A DNA stretch of 16,243 nucleotides from an uncultured Bacteroidota bacterium (GCA_946479055.1 CAMLEX010000018.1:1-16243); one strand, 5' to 3'. Shown: positions 5,985-14,381, counted from the first letter of the stretch. The notes: generated from the sequence alone by a model not told the origin. Made by a program: numbers and translations.

Positions 5985-8291
5985 CTACATACCATATTCA
6001 CTCAGGAATTTTATCCGCATGATCTTTAGCTGCTCCCAGTTGAAATTATATTCTGCCAGTTCTTCCTGAGCTATTTGCAAAGAAGATGTTTCACAGGTTT
6101 TGAAATAAGTAAGAATCTCGTCCTGGTCATCATCATCAAGCATTTCATCAATAGCATAATCAAGATTCAGCTTTGTTCCGCTTGCGGCAATGGTTTCCAT
6201 TTCCTCCAGCATTTCATCTATTCTCCAGCCTTTGTTTTTGGCAATGGTTTCCAGCGACACTTTCTTATCCGTATTCTGAATAATATAAACCTTATTGCCG
6301 CTTTTATTCACTACACTCTTCATCACAAAATCATCCGGCTTTTCTATATTGTTTTCTTCCACGTACCTGGCAATCAGTTCCACAAATGGCTTCCCATAAC
6401 GCTTTGCCTTTCCTTTACTTACTCCCTGGCATTTTTCAAGTTCTTCCAATGTAGTTGGATACATGGTCGCCATATCCTGCAGGGTATTTTCCAGAAAAAT
6501 AACCCAGGGAACAAGCCCAACTTTTTTCGCTTCTTTCTGCCTCAGCTCTTTCAGCATTTCCAGCAACTTATCATCTGTTGCTGCGCCAACCGCTGCTTCT
6601 GCACCCTCTTCATCATCTGCATCGGCGTCATCATACAAATGATTTAATATCACCTTAAACGACTTCGGCTTTTTGAGGAAGGCCTCCGCTTTCTTTGTGA
6701 ATTTCAATACGCCGTACTCTTCAATGTCTTTGGATAACATCCCTTCCAATATCAGCTGACGAATCAGTGAGTTCCAGAAAAGATTGTCTTTTTCTTTTCC
6801 ACTACCAAATATATCAAGCCCTTCATGGCGGAACATCTTTATCTGAGGCGTTAATTTGCCACTGATGATCTGCACTATATATTCCGTAGCAAATCTTTCA
6901 TCCAATACCTTGATCGCTTGCAATGCTATCAGCGCTTCTTCTTTGGCTTCTACTTTTTCTTTTGGATGCTTACAATTATCACATTGACCACAATTTTCAT
7001 TTTCATACACTTCACCGAAATAGCTCATCAGTATCTTTCGACGGCAGACGCCGCTTTCCGCAAAAGCCACCGTTTCACCAATCAGCTGGGCGCCGACTTC
7101 TCTTTCGCTAAGCGGCTTATCTCTCATCAGGTGTTCCAGCTTGCTTACATCTTTATGAGAGTAATAAAGAATACATTTCCCTTCCAATCCATCGCGACCA
7201 CCACGCCCTGTTTCCTGGTAATAATTTTCAATGGATTTAGGAATATTATAGTGTATAACAAACCGGATATCAGGCTTATCGATTCCCATTCCAAATGCTA
7301 TAGTAGCACAGATCACTTGCACATCTTCATTAAGGAATTGATCCTGCCTATCAGCTCGAAGTTTGCTATCCAGCCCGGCATGATAAGCAACAGCTTTAAT
7401 ACCATTGGCCATTAAAATATCAGCCAACTCTTCGGTTGTTTTTCTATTGAGCGTATAAATGATCCCGCTTTTTGTTTTCATCCCTTTAATAAAACGAACA
7501 ATACTTTCATCCGTTTGATTCTTTTTGATCTTAGGAAGTACCTCGTAAAAAAGGTTGGAACGGTTAAACGAAGAAATAAAAATATTGGGATTGTGTAAGT
7601 CCAGGTTTTTTACAATATCGCTTTGCACTTTGGGTGTAGCGGTTGCCGTTAAAGCTATAACTGGTATATCCGGGCTTATCTGTATCATCATTTCTCTGAG
7701 CCTGCGATATTCCGGTCTGAAATCGTGGCCCCATTCCGAGATACAATGCGCTTCGTCTACCGCAAAGAAGGATATTTTTAAGTCGGAAAAAAATTCCAGA
7801 TTCTCCTGCTTGGTTAATGTTTCAGGCGCAACATATAGCATCTTGGTTTTACCGGTCAACAGGTCATCGTGTACTTCTTTTATTTCTCTTTTGTTCAACG
7901 TTGAGTTAAGAAAATGTGCTACTTCATCATTACTACTATAGCCGCGCACCAGGTCTACCTGGTTTTTCATTAAAGCAATCAACGGAGAAACAATAATTGC
8001 TACACCTTCGCTGACCATGGCGGGAAGCTGATAACACAAACTTTTTCCGCCACCTGTAGGCATGATAACAAATGTATCGTGTCCTGCCAACAGCGATTCG
8101 ATTACTTTTTCCTGTGTGCCTTTGAATTTATTAAACCCAAAATGTTCCTGCAATGCCTTATGCAGGTCAAATCTCTTTTTTTCTGGATTCTTCTTTTTTT
8201 CCGGGCTGATGCTGGTTTCTTTTTTTGCAGATTTTTCCATCTTGGATGGAGCTGGTTTTCCTGTGGTTTTTTTTGTTGAAGATGTTCCCAT
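5985..8291 (-). CDS. recQ: ATP-dependent DNA helicase RecQ, long form
   Basis: This 768-aa SF2 helicase unwinds DNA 3'-5' in recombination repair and fork restart. The N-terminal 40 residues are a Lys/Pro-rich tail. Walker A PTGGGKS is at 78-84, DEAH at 179-182, the SAT-type motif ALTATAT at about 213-219, and motif VI QETGRGGRDG at 359-368. Four zinc-binding Cys lie at 416, 434, 437 and 440, followed by the RQC winged helix to about 545. An acidic linker (DDADADDEEGAE) leads into HRDC at about 575-650 (VPWVIFLENTLQDMATMYPT). The last 110 residues (ETIAKNKGWRIDEMLEEMET onward) are absent from the E. coli-type protein and resemble the helix-turn-helix extension of Bacteroidota RecQ. ATG 8291 is the first start; Met18 is an alternative. 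It is divergent from the polysaccharide genes. Confidence 0.96.
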   Translation of the reverse strand: MGTSSTKKTTGKPAPSKMEKSAKKETSISPEKKKNPEKKRFDLHKALQEHFGFNKFKGTQEKVIESLLAGHDTFVIMPTGGGKSLCYQLPAMVSEGVAIIVSPLIALMKNQVDLVRGYSSNDEVAHFLNSTLNKREIKEVHDDLLTGKTKMLYVAPETLTKQENLEFFSDLKISFFAVDEAHCISEWGHDFRPEYRRLREMMIQISPDIPVIALTATATPKVQSDIVKNLDLHNPNIFISSFNRSNLFYEVLPKIKKNQTDESIVRFIKGMKTKSGIIYTLNRKTTEELADILMANGIKAVAYHAGLDSKLRADRQDQFLNEDVQVICATIAFGMGIDKPDIRFVIHYNIPKSIENYYQETGRGGRDGLEGKCILYYSHKDVSKLEHLMRDKPLSEREVGAQLIGETVAFAESGVCRRKILMSYFGEVYENENCGQCDNCKHPKEKVEAKEEALIALQAIKVLDERFATEYIVQIISGKLTPQIKMFRHEGLDIFGSGKEKDNLFWNSLIRQLILEGMLSKDIEEYGVLKFTKKAEAFLKKPKSFKVILNHLYDDADADDEEGAEAAVGAATDDKLLEMLKELRQKEAKKVGLVPWVIFLENTLQDMATMYPTTLEELEKCQGVSKGKAKRYGKPFVELIARYVEENNIEKPDDFVMKSVVNKSGNKVYIIQNTDKKVSLETIAKNKGWRIDEMLEEMETIAASGTKLNLDYAIDEMLDDDDQDEILTYFKTCETSSLQIAQEELAEYNFNWEQLKIMRIKFLSEYGM

Positions 8292-8630
8292 TACTCAATT
8301 GTTTCCATCGCACTTTTCAAATGCAGATTTTATTAAGATACTCAATTTTTTGCCGTTACAACGTAGGTGTTCCGGTAATTTTTATACACAAGGCGCCATC
8401 GTTATCACACTACAAAGTGTTTACCCTTTTTGGGGCTGTTGAGGAAAGACCATGACAACAAATCCGAAGAATTATTTACTAAACTTCTTTATCCCTTAAA
8501 AGGTTGGCGAATTTACTAAATCTAAACGATCTGGCACTACGAAAAAGTTAAAGTTGAGTCACAACAATTCCACAAACGTATGTTCAGACAAACCTCTAAT
8601 TTTGCCGCTTCATACGTCTGAGTTTTTGCA
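8292..8630. other. Divergent intergenic region between recQ and kdsD
   Basis: This 339-bp gap separates two divergent genes and must hold promoters for both. TAATTTTG at 8597-8604 fits the -7 element for the rightward gene. I find no clear recQ promoter on the minus strand, no RNA gene and no long repeat. No conserved small frame is evident. Confidence 0.6.
8597..8604 (+). promoter_or_regulatory. Candidate -7 promoter element for kdsD-manC
   Basis: TAATTTTG matches the Bacteroidota TAnnTTTG -7 element exactly. The expected start of transcription is near 8611, about 20 nt before the first ATG. No good -33 TTTG is found at the right distance, so the call is tentative. Confidence 0.4.
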
Positions 8631-9611
8631 ATGACGGAATTTCAAATTATGCCAATTTCTATAAAACAGATTGCTCTCCGAACTATTGACCTGGAAGCAC
8701 AGTCTATTTCGGGTCTTGCATCATTCATCAATGATGATTTTGAAAAAGCCGTTTCGGCTATTGCAAACTGTACCGGCCGTGTAGTTATCAGTGGTATTGG
8801 AAAAAGTGCGGTTATAGCTCAAAAAATTGTTGCTACGCTTAACTCTACCGGAACACCTTCTATTTTTATGCATGCCGCTGATGCTATTCATGGTGATCTC
8901 GGCATTGTACAGCAAGATGATATTGTGATCATTATCAGTAAAAGCGGAGAAAGCCCGGAGATAAAAGTATTGGTTCCGTTAATAAAGAATTTTAATAACA
9001 TTCTTATCGGCATGATAGGAAATATTGATTCCTTTCTTGCCAGACAGTCAAACATAGTATTAAATACTACCGTTGACCAGGAAGCTTGTCCTAATAACCT
9101 GGCCCCTACAACCAGTACAACAGCTCAATTGGTAATGGGTGATGCGCTTGCCGTTTGCCTGATGGAAATGAAAGGATTTAAAAGCGAGGACTTTGCTAAG
9201 TTTCATCCCGGCGGTATGTTGGGTAAAAAATTATACTTACGGGTTATTGATTTGTCTGCTGCTAATGAAAAACCTAAAGTATCCCCAGCTCAATCCTTAA
9301 AAGAAGTGATTGTAGAAATGACACAGAAAAGACTGGGGGTTACAGCAGTAGTTGATGAACAAAATCATCTATTGGGCATTATTACGGATGGCGATCTCCG
9401 CCGGATGCTCAACAATACGATTCAAATTGACAAGGTAAAAGCTGCGGATATAATGACAAAAAATCCCAAAACCATAGGTCCTGACGAGCTGGCTGTAGAA
9501 GCACTGAATATGTTGCGCAAAAATGAAATAACACAATTAGTAGTCACAGATCATGGTTTATATCTTGGTGTCATACATTTACATGATCTGCTGAAAGAAG
9601 GATTTATTTAG
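8631..9611 (+). CDS. kdsD: Arabinose-5-phosphate isomerase, KdsD/KpsF/GutQ family
   Basis: This 326-aa cytosolic enzyme converts ribulose-5-phosphate to arabinose-5-phosphate, the first committed step to Kdo for lipopolysaccharide. The SIS domain spans about residues 36-175: GIGKSA at 55-60, HAADAIHGDLG at 81-91, SKSGES at 103-108. FHPGGMLGKKL (191-201) links to two CBS domains (about 205-326), with VTAVVDEQNHLLGIITDGDL in the first. This domain order and length match KdsD/KpsF. ATG 8631 and ATG 8650 are both possible; the second (MPISIKQIALRTIDLEAQ) gives an N-terminus nearer the family norm. manC follows after 53 nt, probably co-transcribed, so both feed surface glycan synthesis. Phosphosugar specificity is inferred from family membership. 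Confidence 0.93.
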   Translation: MTEFQIMPISIKQIALRTIDLEAQSISGLASFINDDFEKAVSAIANCTGRVVISGIGKSAVIAQKIVATLNSTGTPSIFMHAADAIHGDLGIVQQDDIVIIISKSGESPEIKVLVPLIKNFNNILIGMIGNIDSFLARQSNIVLNTTVDQEACPNNLAPTTSTTAQLVMGDALAVCLMEMKGFKSEDFAKFHPGGMLGKKLYLRVIDLSAANEKPKVSPAQSLKEVIVEMTQKRLGVTAVVDEQNHLLGIITDGDLRRMLNNTIQIDKVKAADIMTKNPKTIGPDELAVEALNMLRKNEITQLVVTDHGLYLGVIHLHDLLKEGFI

Positions 9612-9664
9612 TAAATTATCGGAATAATAAATTTTACATCAACGAAACGAACCAACTATAGAAA

Positions 9665-10747
9665 ATGAATAAACATCATTACGTTGCAATAATGGCCGGT
9701 GGAATTGGCAGTCGTTTTTGGCCAATGAGCCGCACAGCTCATCCCAAACAATTCCTGGATATCCTCGGTATCGGCAAAACACTGATACAACAAACTTTTG
9801 AACGGTATAGCAAACTTGTACCCAAGGAAAATATATATATTGTTACTTCCCGTGAATATGTAAACACGGTAAAACAACAATTGCCTTCTTTACCGGAAGC
9901 CAATATACTTTCTGAGCCTTCCCGCAAAAACACGGCTCCCTGTATTGCATATATAGCATTCAAATTACTGCAGAAAGATCCCGAGGCACTTATGATGGCA
10001 GCTCCAGCGGATAATCTCATACTGGACACCGATGCCTTCCTGCACACAGCTACAAAAGCATTCAAGTTTGTTGATAGTATTAACGCACTGGTGACTATTG
10101 GGATAAAACCAACTTCACCCAACACAGGCTATGGCTACATTCAACATGAAATGCCGGAAGTAGCACCAGGGGTATACGAGGTAAAAACCTTTACAGAAAA
10201 ACCGAATCTCGAGCTTGCCAAAACCTTTCTTGCAAGTGGAGACTTTTTATGGAATGCCGGCATATTTACCTGGAAAGTAAAAACAATAGTAGCTGCTTTT
10301 GAAAAATTTCTGCCGGAAATGTATGAAGTATTTGCCGCGGAAAAAAGCAAATTTAATACAGAAGAAGAAGCCCGGGCAATTGAGGATATTTATCCTCAAT
10401 GCACCAACATCTCTATTGATTTTGGCATTATGGAAAAAGCAGATAATGTATTTGTGATTCCGGCTTCATTTTCATGGAGTGACCTTGGAACCTGGAACAG
10501 TGCCTGGGACAATACAGAAAAAGATTATTTTAACAATTCAGTTACTGGCAATAATGTAGTAGTAATCGATTCAAAAAATTGTGTGGTCAATGCGCCCAAT
10601 AATAAACTGGTAATGTTGCAGGGCCTGGAAGACTATATTGTTGTAGATACAAAAGACGTGCTCCTGATTTGTAAACGGGAAAAAGAACAGGAGATAAAAG
10701 AATACGTAGCAGATGTGAAAAAAAATAAGGGAGAAAAATTCTTATAA
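9665..10747 (+). CDS. manC: Mannose-1-phosphate guanylyltransferase
   Basis: The enzyme joins mannose-1-phosphate and GTP into GDP-mannose, the precursor of mannose, fucose and related sugars in surface glycans. The 360-aa product has the nucleotidyltransferase signature AGGIGSRFWPMSRTAHPKQF at residues 11-30, EPSRKNTAP at 84-92, PADNLI with the metal-binding Asp at 116, and TFTEKPN. SFSWSDLGTW follows late in the domain, then a short beta-helix tail (VVVIDSKNCVVNAPNNKLVM, then VVDTKDVLLICKREKEQEIK). It lacks the fused phosphomannose isomerase domain of type II PMI-GMP proteins, so it is the short monofunctional form. It lies 53 nt after kdsD and is followed by a strong terminator, which defines a two-gene transcript. 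Confidence 0.95.
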   Translation: MNKHHYVAIMAGGIGSRFWPMSRTAHPKQFLDILGIGKTLIQQTFERYSKLVPKENIYIVTSREYVNTVKQQLPSLPEANILSEPSRKNTAPCIAYIAFKLLQKDPEALMMAAPADNLILDTDAFLHTATKAFKFVDSINALVTIGIKPTSPNTGYGYIQHEMPEVAPGVYEVKTFTEKPNLELAKTFLASGDFLWNAGIFTWKVKTIVAAFEKFLPEMYEVFAAEKSKFNTEEEARAIEDIYPQCTNISIDFGIMEKADNVFVIPASFSWSDLGTWNSAWDNTEKDYFNNSVTGNNVVVIDSKNCVVNAPNNKLVMLQGLEDYIVVDTKDVLLICKREKEQEIKEYVADVKKNKGEKFL

Positions 10748-10776
10748 TAAAGCCTTCAAAATTCAATAAATAATAT

Positions 10777-10808
10777 AACCCCGATTCGTCGGGGTTGTTT
10801 ATTTTTAT
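10777..10808 (+). terminator. Intrinsic terminator after manC
   Basis: AACCCCGA (10777-10784) pairs with TCGGGGTT (10789-10796) across a TTCG tetraloop. It is followed by GTTTATTTTTAT. The perfect 8-bp GC-rich stem and T-rich tail make a clear terminator, leaving only about 15 nt before the next start codon. Confidence 0.88.
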
Positions 10809-10822
10809 ATACAAACGATTCT

Positions 10823-11545
10823 ATGCAATCTTATCCTCTTAACAACATTCTATTCCTGGATATAGAAACAGTTCCGCAATACTCTTCTTACCAGGAAATG
10901 TCGGACACCTGGAAAGCATTATGGGATATTAAAGCGGGTTATATCATCCGCAATAAAGAAAATGAAACGGTGGACAGTGTTTATCCCCGCGCCGGAATAT
11001 ATGCGGAATTCGGCAGGATCATTTGTATCAGTTGTGGCTTTATCCTCGGAACGGGTGATCAGAAAAAAATAGTACTTAAATCTTTTGCCGGAGATAATGA
11101 ACAATTACTACTTCATGAGTTTGCCGAAATGCTTAAAAAATGGTCTGGTACAGATCAGCGCTATCTATGTGGTCACAATGGTAAAGAGTTTGATTTCCCA
11201 TACCTGTGCCGCAGAATGATCATCAATAACATCCCGATTCCTTCCTTATTAAACGCATCTGGCAAAAAACCATGGGAAGTGAATCACCTGGACACAATGG
11301 AACTTTGGAAGTTTGGTGATTTTAAAAATTATACCTCCCTGAACCTGTTGGCTCATGCACTAGGCATTGATACCCCAAAAGATGATATAGATGGAAGCAT
11401 GGTATGGGAAGTATACTGGAAAGAAAAGAATTTAAACAGAATCATCACTTATTGCCAGAAAGATGTGGTAACCCTAGCACAAATCCTTTTACGCATGATG
11501 GGTGAGCCATTGATAAAAACAGAAAATATAGAAATTAAGAGCTAA
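10823..11545 (+). CDS. Predicted PolB-like 3'-5' exonuclease (DEDDy)
   Basis: The 240-aa protein has the RNase H-like exonuclease fold. Exo I is FLDIETVPQ (D13, E15), Exo II is CGHNGKEFDFPYLCRRM with D124, and Exo III is YCQKDV (Y210, D214), the Y-x3-D pattern of DEDDy enzymes. It matches the 'predicted 3'-5' exonuclease related to the PolB exonuclease domain' family common in Bacteroidota. No polymerase domain is attached, so it acts as a stand-alone nuclease, presumably in DNA repair; the substrate is unknown. It starts just after the manC terminator, and its promoter would overlap that terminator. The stop codon lies inside the left arm of a long inverted repeat that extends to the next gene. 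Confidence 0.88.
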   Translation: MQSYPLNNILFLDIETVPQYSSYQEMSDTWKALWDIKAGYIIRNKENETVDSVYPRAGIYAEFGRIICISCGFILGTGDQKKIVLKSFAGDNEQLLLHEFAEMLKKWSGTDQRYLCGHNGKEFDFPYLCRRMIINNIPIPSLLNASGKKPWEVNHLDTMELWKFGDFKNYTSLNLLAHALGIDTPKDDIDGSMVWEVYWKEKNLNRIITYCQKDVVTLAQILLRMMGEPLIKTENIEIKS

Positions 11546-11718
11546 GAGCTCAAAGAGAAAAAGAGAGAAAGGAGAATACATTCCAGTTTTTGCTCTCTTA
11601 TTATTTCGAACAATCTTCCGGTAAACTGTTTTCTTATTCTCTCTTTAATTATATTTTCCTCTCTTGTTATCTTTGAAAGGCTTTCTAAAAACTCTTTTTC
11701 TCTTTTAATCTCTTAGCT
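11540..11718. repeat. Long purine/pyrimidine inverted repeat filling an intergenic gap
   Basis: The left arm at 11540-11565 (AGCTAAGAG, CTC, AAAGAGAAAAAGAG) is matched by the reverse complement of 11692-11718 (AGCTAAGAG, ATTA, AAAGAGAAAAAGAG). Twenty-three bases pair, with a small internal mismatch loop. AGAAAG (11565-11570) can also pair with CTTTCT (11681-11686). One strand is almost all A/G on the left side and C/T on the right. The left arm overlaps the exonuclease stop codon and the right arm touches the next ATG. Confidence 0.85.
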
Positions 11719-12105
11719 ATGCAAAGAACAAATTATTCTTCAGGCTCTAAATGGGAAGACATTGTTGGTTATAGTCGTGCTGTGAAAGTGGGCAACACAA
11801 TTGAAGTTACCGGAACCGTAGCTTCAGGAGAAAATGGAATAGTTGTCGGCAAGGGCGATCCTTACATTCAGACAAAATATATCTACCAAAAAATAGAAAA
11901 AGTATTGCAACAGGCTGGCGCCACCATGAAAGATGTTGTAAGAGTAAGAATGTTTGTAACGGATATCTCCCAATGGCAGGAATACGGAAAAGCACATAGT
12001 GAATTTTTTAAAGACATAAAACCCTGCAATACGATGGTAGAAGTAAGTGCATTGATAGAACCTGACTACATGATAGAAATAGAAGCAACAGCAATCATTA
12101 CTTAA
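11719..12105 (+). CDS. RidA/YjgF/UK114-family protein lacking the catalytic Arg
   Basis: The 128-aa product is a one-domain Rid protein. Features are the early SGSKWEDIVGYSRAVKVGNT, then GTVASGENG, an amphipathic helix (IEKVLQQAGATMKDVVRVRM), VTDISQWQEYGKAHSEFF and a C-terminal PDYMIEIEATAI. Canonical RidA hydrolyses reactive enamine/imine intermediates released by PLP enzymes, using an Arg in a P-A-R motif. Here the motif reads P-C-N (102-104), so the Arg is replaced by Asn. This places it with the Arg-less Rid subfamilies, whose chemistry is poorly known, and imine deaminase activity should not be assumed. A PLP aminotransferase is encoded two genes downstream, which may or may not be meaningful. 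ATG 11719 follows directly on the inverted repeat with no visible Shine-Dalgarno. Confidence 0.9.
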   Translation: MQRTNYSSGSKWEDIVGYSRAVKVGNTIEVTGTVASGENGIVVGKGDPYIQTKYIYQKIEKVLQQAGATMKDVVRVRMFVTDISQWQEYGKAHSEFFKDIKPCNTMVEVSALIEPDYMIEIEATAIIT

Positions 12106-12146
12106 ACAAAGGCAATCATATCCATTTTATAAAGACTTTTCAGAAC

Positions 12147-12500
12147 ATGAATATTGAACAGTTAAGAGATTATTGTTTGTCAAAAAAAGCCGTTGAAGAA
12201 ACCCTTCCTTTCGGGCCGGATACATTGGTGTACAAAGTAGCTGGAAAAGTGTTTTTATTAACTGGGCTCGATCAGGAGCAACTCCGTTTCAATGTAAAAT
12301 GCGACCCAGACAAAGCCATTGAATTAAGAGAAGAATTTTCCTGCGTATTACCGGGTTATCATATGAATAAAAAACATTGGAATACGATTGTTGTTGATGG
12401 TTCTGTTTCCACCAAACAATTAAAGGAATGGATCGATCATTCGTATGAGCTGGTTGTGGAAAGTTTGCCGAAGAAAACCAGGGATTCATTACGATCGTAA
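12147..12500 (+). CDS. MmcQ/YjbR family protein
   Basis: The 117-aa protein fits the small YjbR/MmcQ family throughout: MNIEQLRDYCLSKKAVEETL with PFGPDTLVYKVAGKVF, then FNVKCDPDKAIELREEF, PGYHMNKKHWNTIVVDG and a C-terminal helix WIDHSYELVVESLPKKTRD. Members have a CyaY-like double-wing fold and are annotated as possible DNA-binding proteins, without a settled function. The gene lies 41 nt after the RidA-like gene and 45 nt before the aminotransferase, in the same direction, so the three may be one transcript. The start is supported by the family's typical N-terminus. Confidence 0.9.
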   Translation: MNIEQLRDYCLSKKAVEETLPFGPDTLVYKVAGKVFLLTGLDQEQLRFNVKCDPDKAIELREEFSCVLPGYHMNKKHWNTIVVDGSVSTKQLKEWIDHSYELVVESLPKKTRDSLRS

Positions 12501-12545
12501 AGAACATTGAAATCCTGTTAATTTTACCGGCCCTATACTTCAATT

Positions 12546-13694
12546 ATGAATTTAAATATTACCAGTAAACTTCCCTCTGTTGGTACAAGCATCTTCACGG
12601 TAATGAGTGCATTGGCCGCTGAACACAAAGCGGTCAATCTAGGTCAGGGTTTTCCCGATTACCCGATGAATGAAGAATTAATGTCACTGGTCAATGAAGC
12701 CATGCACAAAGGGTTTAACCAGTATGTTCCTATGCAGGGTTATACACCTTTACTTGAAGTGTTAGCTGAAAAAGTTGAATCACTTTATCAAACAACCATT
12801 CATCCCGGTTCTCAGATTACCATTACTCCCGGCGGCACTTATGCTATTTATACCGCCTTAACAACAGTACTGCAGCCCGGCGATGAAGTGATCATTTTTG
12901 AACCGGCTTATGACAGCTATATTCCGAATGTTGAGATCAACGGTGCTGTTCCTGTTTTAATAAATCTTCAATTCCCGGAATATAAAATAGACTGGAATGA
13001 AGTAAGAAAAAAGATAACGCCGAAAACAAGAATGATCATGCTGAACAGTCCCCATAATCCTACAGGATCTGTTTTAAGCGAAGAAGATATAATTAACCTA
13101 AGGTCGGTTGTAAAAGATACCAATATCATTATCCTCAGTGATGAAGTATATGAACACCTTGTCTTTGATAATATTCCTCATCAAAGCATTTTACGTTATC
13201 CTGATCTGCTGGAAAGAAGTTTTGTTTGTTTCTCCTTTGGCAAAGTATATCATTGCACAGGCTGGAAACTGGGTTATTGTATATCATCACCAGAACTAAT
13301 GAAAGAATTCAGGAAAGTTCACCAGTTCAATTGTTTTTCCTGTCATTCACCTTCGCAGGTTGCTTTGTCTGTATTCCTGAAAAATAAAGATTCCTATTTA
13401 TCGCTTGCCGGTTTTATGCAGGAGAAAAGGGATTATTTTATTCGATTGATGCGGGATACGAGATTCGGGCTGCTTGACAGTAAAGGAAGTTATTTTATTT
13501 GTGCCACCTATGATAAGATCAGCGATGAAAAAGATACTGATCTTGCTATCCGTATCACCAAAGAGTTGGGTGTAGCTACTATTCCGGTTTCTGCATTTTA
13601 TAAAGCCGGTACTGATAATAAGGTAATCCGTTTTTGTTTTGCGAAGAAAAAAGAGACATTGGAGAACGCGGTGGAGAAATTCATAAAACTATAA
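12546..13694 (+). CDS. PLP-dependent methionine-type aminotransferase
   Basis: This 382-aa fold-type I aminotransferase (class I/II) has NLGQGFPDYP near the N-terminus (31-40), PGGTYAIYTAL in the cofactor phosphate region, NSPHNPTGSV with N171, ILSDEVYEHLVF (D199, Y202), and SFGKVYHCTGWKLGY with the Schiff-base Lys at 233. A C-terminal Arg in VIRFCFA would bind the substrate carboxylate. The sequence resembles the YbdL-like methionine aminotransferases, including MSALAAEHKAVNLGQGFPD at the start. It would interconvert methionine or other bulky amino acids and their 2-oxo acids in the cytosol. Related kynurenine or glutamine transaminases are less likely alternatives. No terminator is evident; a 9-bp inverted repeat with a 39-nt loop follows. 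Confidence 0.92.
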   Translation: MNLNITSKLPSVGTSIFTVMSALAAEHKAVNLGQGFPDYPMNEELMSLVNEAMHKGFNQYVPMQGYTPLLEVLAEKVESLYQTTIHPGSQITITPGGTYAIYTALTTVLQPGDEVIIFEPAYDSYIPNVEINGAVPVLINLQFPEYKIDWNEVRKKITPKTRMIMLNSPHNPTGSVLSEEDIINLRSVVKDTNIIILSDEVYEHLVFDNIPHQSILRYPDLLERSFVCFSFGKVYHCTGWKLGYCISSPELMKEFRKVHQFNCFSCHSPSQVALSVFLKNKDSYLSLAGFMQEKRDYFIRLMRDTRFGLLDSKGSYFICATYDKISDEKDTDLAIRITKELGVATIPVSAFYKAGTDNKVIRFCFAKKKETLENAVEKFIKL

Positions 13695-13750
13695 ACGTTC
13701 ACAATCTTTCTCCTATACTGGTATTCTATGTTCTATCAGTCGTGAACGTT
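13694..13750. repeat. 9-bp inverted repeat between convergent genes
   Basis: AACGTTCAC (13694-13702) and GTGAACGTT (13742-13750) are exact reverse complements separated by 39 nt. The left arm begins at the last base of the aminotransferase stop codon, and the right arm lies in the last codons of the convergent gene. There is no T-tract, so it is not a classical terminator. It may mark the junction between core chromosome and the cassette-like array. Confidence 0.5.
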
Positions 13751-14125
13751 GAGTTGTCCTTTCTTGTTAGTTAATTTTCGTAATATTTTTTTCAAACTTT
13801 CAAATTCTTCGTCACTTGTATTAATACCAATTTCAATTATTTCATTGTCATAAGTTATTAAAAATTGTGTCCTGTATAAATTGATGCTAAAGTTTTTTAA
13901 TTCACCCGATTTGTCTGGAACACTCGTTTCTATATAATAATAATAGCTTTCAAATTCATCTTCTGGATAAGTCCTTTGAAGTAAAACATAGTGTCCGGAA
14001 GAAGTCATTATTTCGTCAATTGTCATCCCTATTTCAGAAACGTTGTTATCTTCTTTTTCAGAGAGTGTTAAAGTGCAACCAAATTCTTCGTCACTTATTG
14101 ATATTTCTTTACAGTCAAATTTCAT
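13736..14125 (-). CDS. Hypothetical protein (cassette gene 1)
   Basis: The 129-aa acidic protein has no signal peptide or membrane segment and I do not recognise its family. The N-terminus (MKFDCKEISISDEEFGCTLT) is rich in acidic residues. The middle (VLLQRTYPEDEFESYYYYIE) and the stretch LYRTQFLITYDNEIIEIGIN suggest alternating beta strands. The C-terminus is a basic helix (SLKKILRKLTNKKGQ). Small acidic beta proteins of this type include toxin immunity proteins, but nothing here proves such a role. It is convergent with the aminotransferase. Its upstream side carries an attC-like box CACCAAC (14183-14189); no matching box is seen downstream of its stop. Confidence 0.7.
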   Translation of the reverse strand: MKFDCKEISISDEEFGCTLTLSEKEDNNVSEIGMTIDEIMTSSGHYVLLQRTYPEDEFESYYYYIETSVPDKSGELKNFSINLYRTQFLITYDNEIIEIGINTSDEEFESLKKILRKLTNKKGQLNVHD

Positions 14126-14182
14126 TTGTATATTGTCTGTCCGCTTAAAGTTTATTTACGTGCTGTCAGTCCTCACGGTTTG

Positions 14183-14375
14183 CACCAACGTCAGGGCTTG
14201 GCGATGTGGCGATATTCTGTGTTACGTCTGCCCGAACTGTTGCTGAGTAAAGATATGAAGATGAAAATATATTCTAAAGCTTGGATTTATTCGTAAGTTG
14301 GATATGTCGATGAGTAACGATATATCGATGAGTATATATTCGTTAAGCCTATATACATAGGACCCCTTGTTGGCT
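14183..14375 (-). repeat. attC-like spacer between cassette genes 2 and 1
   Basis: Read on the minus strand, the spacer starts with AGCCAAC (plus 14369-14375) after gene 2. It ends with arm CGCCACATCGCCAAGCCC (plus 14194-14211), a TGAC spacer and box GTTGGTG (plus 14183-14189). GGCTTGGCGATGTGG at 14195-14209 is identical to 14975-14989 in the next spacer, and similarity continues more weakly for about 100 bp. Its opposite arm near 14350-14366 pairs poorly, so this copy looks degraded. Confidence 0.5.
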
Positions 14376-14381
14376 GCAGTG

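Noticed and set aside
6075..8455. Several plus-strand open frames opposite recQ
   Set aside because: They are antisense to a well-supported 768-codon helicase, have low-complexity Phe/Ile-rich products, and show no family signal.
13694..13750. attC site closing cassette 1
   Set aside because: The 9-bp inverted repeat does not match the GTTGGTG box in front of gene 1, so the left end of the array is not defined by a partner box.
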